A stretch of 5,387 bases of DNA from Caldifarciminota bacterium (GTDB lineage: Bacteria > Hydrothermota > 32-111 > QNBC01). Under the pieces are notes generated by a model. The model saw only the letters and a list, made by a program, of their open reading frames with translations, searched no databases and was not told where the DNA came from. Position numbers and translations under genes: made by a program. This document shows positions 1 through 5,387 of the stretch, piece by piece (the stretch's first letter is position 1; the number at the start of each line of letters is the position of its first letter). Location of the stretch: assembly GCA_023132105.1 (NCBI GenBank), contig JAGLYS010000237.1:1-5387 (forward strand), written 5' to 3'.

Positions 1-494
1 ATAAAGCTGAATTGATGGTAAAAAAGGGTAAAATTGAGGAACCAGTTAAATTATTCGGTAAAATTCTAAATAAAAATAGCGATTTATCTTATATGATAAT
101 CAATTATCTAAAAGAGCACTTTGGACAACCCGAACAATCCGAAGATTATGAAAATTTTTTCCTCCAGATATCTAAACTAACAAAGGGAAATGAAATCCTT
201 TTACAGGAATTGGAAGATATTTATATTAAAAAAGGGGACTATGAAAAGACTATGGCAATAATTGAAAAGATTCTTGAAAGTAATCCGAAAAACCTAAAAA
301 GCCATATCAATAAATTATACATCTATGCTTCTACCAATCAGGATAGTCTGTTACTCGATGAAATATCGAATTTAAATGGTATCGTTTCGGGAATAGAGGG
401 TAAATTCACATGTAGAACTTGCAACAGGAAATTCGACACATATCACCTTAGATGCCCAAATTGTAAAGATTTTAAAACATTAGGCATTTTATGA
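1..494 (+). CDS. LapB/YciM-like TPR protein with C-terminal rubredoxin-type zinc ribbon (5'-truncated)
   Basis: The reading frame is open to the left edge (first full codon at position 3), so this is the C-terminal part of a longer protein; the TTG at 12 and ATG at 15 are internal codons, not starts. What remains is helical, TPR-type sequence (e.g. the repeat around YIKKGDYEKTMAIIEKILES) followed by a metal-binding tail. Counting from the TTG codon at 12 as residue 1, CRTC is at 134-137 and CPNC at 148-151, giving CxxC-x10-CxxC and then a nine-residue end. E. coli LapB (YciM) has this same spacing in its C-terminal rubredoxin-like domain; LapB sits on the inner membrane and controls lipopolysaccharide synthesis through FtsH-dependent turnover of LpxC. 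The tail architecture is seen; the LPS role here is inferred from the family. The N-terminal membrane anchor typical of LapB cannot be checked. The stop overlaps the next start by ATGA, implying translational coupling. Confidence 0.8.
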   Translation, partial: KAELMVKKGKIEEPVKLFGKILNKNSDLSYMIINYLKEHFGQPEQSEDYENFFLQISKLTKGNEILLQELEDIYIKKGDYEKTMAIIEKILESNPKNLKSHINKLYIYASTNQDSLLLDEISNLNGIVSGIEGKFTCRTCNRKFDTYHLRCPNCKDFKTLGIL

Positions 495-1312
495 GAAAGA
501 TAATATTAATATTAGTGGGAATACTATTAAGTATAAATATATTTTCTTCGGAATTGGATGATTATAAAAAGGCAGAATCACTAATTTTACAGAACAAAAC
601 TCCACAAGCTATTAAAATACTTAAATCATTATATAAATCTTCGAAGAATTCAACAATTCTTACAGGTGTTATTCTTCATCTTGCAGATTTATCAATCGAT
701 GCGGAGATATCAGCAAAATATTATAAGGAACTTTATAAAAAATATCCGAAAAGTAAAGAGACAACAATTGCTCTTATTCGTTTAGGACAATATTATTATG
801 CATCAGAAGCATATAAATTATCTAAATCTTATTTTTTAAAAATATTAAAAAGACCTATTTCTCCCTTTCTTAAACAAAAAGCCCTTTATTGGCTTGCTAA
901 ATCTTACACAATGGGAGAACAATATGATTCTGCTATTATATATTTTAATAAAATCATTAAAGAGGATACATTGTCACCATATTATAGATTATCTAAGAAT
1001 GCAATAAATGATATAGATAAGATAAAAAATCACAGAAAACAACCGGTTATAAATGAAATTGTAATCGATACAACATATAAATATGGCATTCAAATTGGAA
1101 CATTCAATAACAGGAATAATGCATTAAACCTTGAATCACAATTCTCCAAAAAAGGTTATAATGTTTATATCGTTAATATAAAATCAAACGAAAAAATATC
1201 TTATAAAGTTATCATCGGGAGATTTTCAAAGAAAGAAAATGCTAAGGATTATCTGAATATTTTCAAGAAAGCAGAAGGGATATCCTGTTGGGTTGTTAAA
1301 TTGAATTACTAA
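491..1312 (+). CDS. Secreted TPR-repeat protein with C-terminal SPOR domain
   Basis: This 273-residue protein begins with a basic MRK and a hydrophobic stretch (residues 4-19, IILILVGILLSINIFS) that reads as a signal peptide. There is no lipobox cysteine, so a soluble periplasmic or signal-anchored protein is likelier than a lipoprotein. Residues about 25-165 are alpha-helical TPR-like units, e.g. KALYWLAKSYTMGEQYDSAI. Residues about 197-271 form a SPOR domain: the opening YGIQIGTF, the middle YKVIIGRFSKKENAKDYL and the final WVVKL are its typical beta-alpha-beta signatures. SPOR domains bind glycan strands stripped of stem peptides and usually place proteins at the division septum, so a role in peptidoglycan remodelling or division is inferred; no enzymatic domain is visible. 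The ATG at 491 is chosen because it directly precedes the signal peptide and overlaps the upstream stop (ATGA). A weak AGG lies 6 bases before it. Its stop overlaps the mutS ATG by one base. Confidence 0.85.
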   Translation: MRKIILILVGILLSINIFSSELDDYKKAESLILQNKTPQAIKILKSLYKSSKNSTILTGVILHLADLSIDAEISAKYYKELYKKYPKSKETTIALIRLGQYYYASEAYKLSKSYFLKILKRPISPFLKQKALYWLAKSYTMGEQYDSAIIYFNKIIKEDTLSPYYRLSKNAINDIDKIKNHRKQPVINEIVIDTTYKYGIQIGTFNNRNNALNLESQFSKKGYNVYIVNIKSNEKISYKVIIGRFSKKENAKDYLNIFKKAEGISCWVVKLNY

Positions 1313-3867
1313 TGGCACCAAAAAATTCGACTCCATTAATGAAACAATATTCCGAAATAAAAAGAAGATATAATGATGCAATATTATTGTTTAGAATGGG
1401 TGATTTTTATGAAACATTTTTTGATGATGCTTTCATCGTATCAAAAGCATTAAGTATAGTGCTTACAAAGAGATCGACGGAAAAAGGCAATTCGAATGCA
1501 CCACCACTTGCAGGTTTCCCGGCAAAAGCAAAAGAACATTATATTTCTAAACTTGTAAAAGCAGGATATAAAGTAGCGATATGTGAACAATTGGAAGATC
1601 CGAAATCCGCAAAAGGCATAGTAAAACGAGGTGTTACGGAGGTAATAACAAGCGGAACAATCCTGGAAGATTCATTACTTAAAGAAAGAGAATATAACTA
1701 TGTTCTTTCCATCTTTCGAGAAGATAATAATATTTACTTAGCATATATTGATATCTCCATATCAATAATGAATGTTCTTAAAACTACTTTAAACGATTTG
1801 CAAAATGAAATCGACAGAATAGATCCTTCTGAAATAATTTTCCCCGACAATATCGATTTCACATTTCCTATTGGAAAACCACATTCCTCTCTTGTGTTTT
1901 TAGAAAATTATGCCAAAAAAGAATTAACGGAATATTTTGAAATTAGCAATTTAGACGGATTTGGGTTAAATGAATCAGGATATATTTCTGCATGTGGAGG
2001 ATTACTTTCCTACCTAAAAGACTTGAAAATGAATACACTTCCTAAGATTAAAGAAATCAAGATCGTAAATATTTATGACTTTGCTTTGATTGATAAGATG
2101 ACCGGAGATACACTTGAGGTTTTACCTTCTCAGAGCAAACAAAAACCTAATTTGTTGAATACAATCGATTTCACAAGAACTACTATGGGAGGAAGACAAC
2201 TAAGAAATTGGATAATATTTCCTTTAATCAATAAAGAAGAAATATATTCAAGACAGGAAGCAATTGATGAATTAAAAAATAATCCTGACACATTAAGAGA
2301 ATTAAAATCATTACTTTCTGATATTCCTGATATTGAGCGATTATTATCAAAAATTTCTAATATGAGAATTCATCCGTATCAACTTTCAAACTTTAAGATC
2401 AGTTTGAATATCATTCAAGATTTATATAATAATATCTCTTTTTCATCCTCCTTACTTAAAAATGTACATAATAGGTTAAAATATGATTGGAATATTATCA
2501 GTTTAATCAATAATGTATTAAACACTAACCTTGACACCATAAATTCGGAAACAGAATATATTAGAAAAGGATATAGTAAGGAATTAGATAAATTAAGGGA
2601 TATTTCAAAAAATGCTAAAGAATGGATAATTAAATATCAAGAGAAACAGAGGGAGTTAACAGGGATATCTAAACTTAGAATTAAATATAATAATGTATTT
2701 GGATATTTTATTGAAGTAAGCAGAATAAATATTGATAAGGTTCCTGATTATTATGTCCGAAAACAAACACTCGTTAATGCTGAAAGATTTTCAACAGAGG
2801 AATTAAAGAAATTCGAATTCGAAGTTCTCGGAGCAGAAGATAGAATCCGATTATTAGAAAGAGAGTTATACAATAACCTTCTAAAGGAACTTCAACAATT
2901 CATACTACCTATACTTAAAGTTGCACATGCCATAGCAGAATTAGACTCAATACTATCACTAACTATATATGCCGTAAAATATGATTGTATCAAACCCCAA
3001 TTATTAGATAGTAACTCCATATATATCAAAAACGGAAGACACCCGGTAATAGAACACCATGTTGAAGATTTCATTCCGAATGATATAAATCTTGATAGTG
3101 ATAACCAAATTATGCTTTTAACCGGTCCGAATATGGCTGGAAAATCCACTTATTTAAGGGAGATAGGTTTATTGTGTATATTAACCCAAATCGGATCCTT
3201 TATACCAGCTGAAGATGCTGAAATAGGTATCTTTGATAAAATATTAACAAGAATTGGGGCAAGTGATGATCTATCAAAGGGGATTAGTACATTCCTGGCA
3301 GAAATGAACGAAACAGCATATATTTTACACAATGCCACATCCAAATCACTTGTTTTATTAGACGAGATAGGAAGAGGAACAAGCACTTATGATGGTATGA
3401 GCTTAGCCTGGGCAACAATTGAATATATACACAATAATCCAGTAAATAACCCTATTACTGTTTTTGCAACTCATTATCATGAGTTGACACATCTTGAAAA
3501 ATATTTAAACAAGCTTGTAAATTATAGTTTATCTGTTAGAGAGTGGAATGATAAAATTATATTTTTAAGAAAAGTCGTTAAACATCCAAGTGATAGGAGT
3601 TATGGGATTTATGTAGCAAAACTTGCTGGAATGCCGGAGGATCTAATAAAAAGAAGTAATGAAATTCTTGAAAAACTTGAGGAAGAAGGAAAAGTTACTT
3701 TTCAAAGGCTTGAAAATAAAGGTATCAAACATAAACAGTTAGATCTATTTGATAAAAAATCACAAATACTATCAAAAATCAAATCCACAAATATAAATAA
3801 TATGACTCCAATCGAATCATTGAATTTCCTAAAAGAATTAATAGACAATATCGATAAAATCAACTGA
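1312..3867 (+). CDS. mutS: DNA mismatch repair protein MutS
   Basis: This is a complete MutS1-type mismatch sensor, 851 residues against 853 in E. coli. It binds mispaired or looped bases as a dimer and uses ATP to recruit MutL. Visible in order: the mismatch-binding domain with GDFYE at 30-34 (Phe32 and Glu34 are the Phe-x-Glu pair that probes the mispair); a connector to about 250; the core with T-x-MG-x-R-x-L at 290-297; the clamp region with GYFIEVSR at 464-471 and RKQTLVNAERF from 483; and the ATPase from about 563. The ATPase has Walker A GPNMAGKST at 605-613 (Lys611), the signature region ASDDLSKGISTFLAEM at 650-665, Walker B LVLLDE at 680-685 with the following GRGTS, and the switch histidine His721 in ATHYHEL. 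QLDLF at 809-813 matches a beta-clamp binding motif, and the tail PIESLNFLKEL is the usual dimer/tetramer end. The Phe-x-Glu motif excludes MutS2. No Shine-Dalgarno precedes the ATG, whose A is the last base of the upstream TAA, so coupling is likely. No mutL is in view. Confidence 0.98.
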   Translation: MAPKNSTPLMKQYSEIKRRYNDAILLFRMGDFYETFFDDAFIVSKALSIVLTKRSTEKGNSNAPPLAGFPAKAKEHYISKLVKAGYKVAICEQLEDPKSAKGIVKRGVTEVITSGTILEDSLLKEREYNYVLSIFREDNNIYLAYIDISISIMNVLKTTLNDLQNEIDRIDPSEIIFPDNIDFTFPIGKPHSSLVFLENYAKKELTEYFEISNLDGFGLNESGYISACGGLLSYLKDLKMNTLPKIKEIKIVNIYDFALIDKMTGDTLEVLPSQSKQKPNLLNTIDFTRTTMGGRQLRNWIIFPLINKEEIYSRQEAIDELKNNPDTLRELKSLLSDIPDIERLLSKISNMRIHPYQLSNFKISLNIIQDLYNNISFSSSLLKNVHNRLKYDWNIISLINNVLNTNLDTINSETEYIRKGYSKELDKLRDISKNAKEWIIKYQEKQRELTGISKLRIKYNNVFGYFIEVSRINIDKVPDYYVRKQTLVNAERFSTEELKKFEFEVLGAEDRIRLLERELYNNLLKELQQFILPILKVAHAIAELDSILSLTIYAVKYDCIKPQLLDSNSIYIKNGRHPVIEHHVEDFIPNDINLDSDNQIMLLTGPNMAGKSTYLREIGLLCILTQIGSFIPAEDAEIGIFDKILTRIGASDDLSKGISTFLAEMNETAYILHNATSKSLVLLDEIGRGTSTYDGMSLAWATIEYIHNNPVNNPITVFATHYHELTHLEKYLNKLVNYSLSVREWNDKIIFLRKVVKHPSDRSYGIYVAKLAGMPEDLIKRSNEILEKLEEEGKVTFQRLENKGIKHKQLDLFDKKSQILSKIKSTNINNMTPIESLNFLKELIDNIDKIN

Positions 3868-3870
3868 TTT
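3857..3870. repeat. Inverted repeat spanning both convergent stop codons
   Basis: AAATCA (3857-3862) and TGATTT (3865-3870) are perfect inverted arms around a two-base AC centre. The right arm begins with the mutS TGA, and the left arm ends with TCA, which is the TGA of the minus-strand membrane-protein gene. A T-rich run follows on the + strand (3868-3875) and a TTTTA-type run on the minus strand. As RNA the stem would have at most six pairs with one G-C, too weak for a confident intrinsic terminator; it is recorded as a palindrome that may contribute to 3'-end formation on both strands. Confidence 0.5.
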
Positions 3871-4744
3871 CTTTTCCATGATTTACATAAAAAACCAATG
3901 ATGTCGCTTCATTGAATATTATAATAAAAATCATAGAAAATAGATAGAGAATAAATGCTATCGGATATAATATAGGAATTGAAATCGATAGAGCAATTAC
4001 GGATAAACATGCAATAAATATAGCTGATAAAATCAGCAATACCAAAAGGTTGAAGAAAGTAAATTTAATAAATAACGAAGGAGATCTTAATATCAATAGC
4101 ATTTTTTTTACTGTATTTTTAAATGTACTGTTTTCAATTATTGCTATCGTAGGCAAATAATTGAATAATATAAGAAGGACAAAGAACAGATAAAGTGAAA
4201 CTGCTGAATAAGCTGTTGCAATAATAATCTCTAATGAGTATCTTATAACAGGTGTAATTGTATCCATCCAACTAAATATTTTTAAAAGCATAGAATTAGA
4301 GAAATAACTAAGCATATAAAATATCATTAATAATATAGAATTAAACAATAATATTAAAATAAATCTTTTCATAAACATATTGCCAATCGTAAAATAGAAA
4401 CGATAATTGAATTTTAATTTTTCATTTCCGATAGTAGCAAGTAATATTCCTCTGTTTGCTGCATCTAAAAAAATACATATTGAAACGAGTAAGAATATAC
4501 CTAATACTATTGCTAAATAAAATTTCATTAGCGCATCCATTGTTAGCATATTATATCTGACAATAACACTATTTATAAAATCATATGGATTAATACTATC
4601 TTTTGCATCTGGCATAATTGGAGACAATATCATATTAAGAATTATAGTAGCAATTATAAAATAGATATAATAAAAAACACTAATCGAGATAAATCTTAAT
4701 AGGGTTATTTTAAATGATTGCTTTATATAAGAACTAATCTCCAT
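3860..4744 (-). CDS. Six-helix integral membrane protein of unknown function, second gene of the lolA operon
   Basis: I do not recognise this 294-residue protein by name. It has about six hydrophobic segments, near residues 17-40, 75-94, 126-148, 170-195, 225-250 and 257-283. No long soluble domain and no catalytic motif is apparent; the largest non-membrane parts are the loop at about 41-74 and the stretch 95-125 holding NRGILLATIGNEKLKFNYRF. The section IENSTFKNTVKKMLLILRSPSLF (about 203-225) just before helix five resembles the cytoplasmic 'E...A.k.s..l....' linker common in uncharacterised six-helix bacterial membrane families; this is a layout resemblance, not a family assignment. The ATG at 4744 lies inside the end of lolA, 11 bases of overlap in another frame, so the gene is probably translated by coupling; there is no clear Shine-Dalgarno. 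Co-transcription with lolA suggests an envelope role in the inner membrane, which is inference only. The 3' end overlaps mutS by 8 bases. Confidence 0.85.
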   Translation of the reverse strand: MEISSYIKQSFKITLLRFISISVFYYIYFIIATIILNMILSPIMPDAKDSINPYDFINSVIVRYNMLTMDALMKFYLAIVLGIFLLVSICIFLDAANRGILLATIGNEKLKFNYRFYFTIGNMFMKRFILILLFNSILLMIFYMLSYFSNSMLLKIFSWMDTITPVIRYSLEIIIATAYSAVSLYLFFVLLILFNYLPTIAIIENSTFKNTVKKMLLILRSPSLFIKFTFFNLLVLLILSAIFIACLSVIALSISIPILYPIAFILYLFSMIFIIIFNEATSLVFYVNHGKEIS

Positions 4745-5282
4745 TTTTTGTTTCTATTCTTAGAAATCTGAATAGTTTGTCATTAATTTCTATATCTGTT
4801 TTTTCATTTTTAAAAACAAATTCTATTCTTTGATACTCCGTATAAATCTTTATAAATCCAATTTCCCTTTTATTCCCCAATATTAAACTGTCAATCTTTA
4901 TTAGCGAATCAATTGGAGTGAGTTTAATATATCCTTTATTCCTTATAACATTAAAATTGCTGTCTGTATTAAATATTATTTCAGATGGCAGCAATAATCT
5001 ATTATTTTTATCAATTTCCGTGAAACTTATTCTATTGTTTTCTTTATAGTATATCATTATCGAATCTTTGTTTACAATTATAATTTGTTTCTCAGGCTTT
5101 TCTATATCCATTCTAATCATATTGTTTTTCTTTAGATATACTTTTCCTTTTATTACTGCTATTTCCATTGAATCTTCATCATAAACTTTTTCGATAAAAT
5201 CAGCTTTAAAAGATGAAAATTCAAATATATTAGAATTTAAAACAAGTGGAAATAACAAAAGAATTACTAATAATCTTTTCAT
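4734..5282 (-). CDS. lolA: LolA-family outer-membrane lipoprotein carrier protein
   Basis: This 182-residue protein starts with MKR and a leucine-rich hydrophobic run (residues 4-16) that reads as a Sec signal peptide, then continues as beta-strand-rich sequence. The LolA-type pattern is visible: an early Phe-rich segment FSSFKADFIEKVYD (22-35), a Gly at 46 opening GKVYLKKNNMIRMDIEKPEKQIIIVNKDSIMIYY (46-79; pattern G...l....R.d...P..q.ivv..d.i.iY), and the C-terminal RIEFVFKNEKTDIEINDKLFRF (152-173; 'I.f.f.....d..i.d..F.f'). LolA takes lipoproteins released by the LolCDE transporter and carries them across the periplasm to the outer membrane; the half-barrel fold binds the acyl chains. Sequence conservation in this family is low, so another LolA/LppX-fold protein remains possible. 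No LolB or LolCDE gene is in the window. The ATG at 5282 is the only start giving the signal peptide. It is the first gene of a two-gene operon driven by the promoter just upstream. Confidence 0.8.
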   Translation of the reverse strand: MKRLLVILLLFPLVLNSNIFEFSSFKADFIEKVYDEDSMEIAVIKGKVYLKKNNMIRMDIEKPEKQIIIVNKDSIMIYYKENNRISFTEIDKNNRLLLPSEIIFNTDSNFNVIRNKGYIKLTPIDSLIKIDSLILGNKREIGFIKIYTEYQRIEFVFKNEKTDIEINDKLFRFLRIETKNGD

Positions 5283-5317
5283 TGCAATATACTACAATAT
5301 CAATTCGTATATGTCAA
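5282..5317 (-). promoter_or_regulatory. Sigma70-like promoter of lolA, predicted leaderless
   Basis: Read on the minus strand, a perfect -35 box TTGACA (5317-5312) is followed by exactly 17 bases (5311-5295) and a -10 box TAGTAT (5294-5289; 4 of 6 to TATAAT). Counting the -10 box as -12 to -7 puts +1 at 5282, the A of the lolA ATG. The transcript would then have no 5' leader, or one of a few bases at most, which agrees with the lack of any ribosome-binding site. TATATT at 5291-5286 is a better hexamer but would be 20 bases from the -35 box and would start transcription inside the gene. The boxes are seen; the start site is inferred. Confidence 0.65.
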
Positions 5318-5326
5318 GGATTTAGG

Positions 5327-5338
5327 TGAATCGATTCA
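5327..5338. repeat. 12-base perfect palindrome upstream of the lolA promoter
   Basis: TGAATCGATTCA is a perfect palindrome centred about 50 bases upstream of the predicted lolA transcription start, just outside the -35 box. That is a place where an activator or repressor dimer could bind. A 12-base palindrome is expected about once by chance in a window this size, so only its position makes it worth noting. Confidence 0.3.
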
Positions 5339-5363
5339 GAATTACAAGATGAGGAAGAACAGC

Positions 5364-5387
5364 CACGAATTCACGAATTTGTAACGA
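5364..5387. repeat. Short CACGAATT tandem motif at the window edge
   Basis: CACGAATT occurs twice without a gap (5364-5371 and 5372-5379), followed by TGTAACGA, which may be a decayed third unit. The surrounding stretch (about 5327-5387) has roughly 38% G+C, visibly richer than the genes. Phrases such as CACGAATTCACGAATT recur, to my recollection, in non-coding DNA of many bacterial genomes, so this may be the edge of a dispersed repeat that runs out of the window. No gene is seen in 5283-5387. Confidence 0.35.

Noticed and set aside
12..17. TTG/ATG as the start of the first gene
   Set aside because: The frame is open through the left edge and the protein begins in the middle of a TPR-like helix, so these codons are internal to a gene cut by the window.
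2892..3149. 85-codon open frame on the minus strand
   Set aside because: It lies entirely antisense to the conserved MutS core/ATPase junction, has no start signal and no recognisable protein features; it is a shadow of the mutS codons.
3150..3386. 78-codon open frame on the minus strand
   Set aside because: It is in the same antisense frame as the previous one and opposite the Walker A and Walker B region of mutS; the open frame is explained by the codon content of the conserved gene.
3889..3914. Minus-strand hairpin (CAATGA / TCATTG, 7-base loop) followed by GG and six T, like an intrinsic terminator
   Set aside because: It lies about 11 or more codons before the stop of the membrane-protein gene and is fully explained as coding sequence; the six-pair, A-T-rich stem is weak and termination there would clip the ORF.
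5349..5384. Small + strand ORF, ATG to TAA, 11 codons
   Set aside because: It is very short, has no supported ribosome-binding context for a real gene, and consists mostly of the CACGAATT repeat motif.
1..5387. A new defence, mobile or CRISPR-like system
   Set aside because: All long frames are accounted for by housekeeping or envelope-type genes; no repeats with spacers, transposase, integrase, toxin-antitoxin pair, tRNA or rRNA signature was seen on either strand.

Overview
The window is strongly AT-rich and densely coded. It looks like part of the chromosome of a diderm (Gram-negative-type) bacterium: there is a LolA-type periplasmic lipoprotein carrier, a secreted SPOR-domain protein and a LapB-like TPR/zinc-ribbon protein, all envelope functions, next to a complete DNA mismatch-repair MutS. 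The codon choice (AGA, ATA, AAA and AAT dominate) and the near absence of Shine-Dalgarno motifs fit an AT-rich lineage, perhaps an FCB-group or related candidate phylum. The sequence alone does not fix the taxon.

Positions 1-3867, + strand: three genes in one tight operon. First comes the 3' end of a LapB/YciM-like TPR protein ending in a rubredoxin-type CxxC-x10-CxxC module. It overlaps by four bases (ATGA) a secreted TPR + SPOR protein, which overlaps by one base (TAATG) a full-length 851-residue MutS with all catalytic motifs and a C-terminal beta-clamp motif. The operon promoter lies to the left of the window.

Positions 3860-5282, - strand: a two-gene operon read leftward. It holds lolA and then an unrecognised six-helix membrane protein whose start lies inside the end of lolA (11-base overlap). 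The two operons converge tail to tail, and the mutS and membrane-protein ORFs overlap by 8 bases inside a small inverted repeat that carries both stop codons.

Positions 5283-5387: a non-coding edge. It holds a strong sigma70-like promoter for lolA (TTGACA, 17-base spacer, TAGTAT), placed so that the predicted transcript starts on or next to the A of the lolA ATG, i.e. a leaderless mRNA. Further right are a 12-base perfect palindrome and the start of a short CACGAATT tandem motif that may belong to a dispersed repeat running out of the window.

I found no RNA genes, CRISPR arrays, mobile elements or defence genes, and no convincing new multi-gene system. The more interesting points are the leaderless promoter geometry, the shared-stop palindrome, and the unknown membrane protein coupled to lolA.
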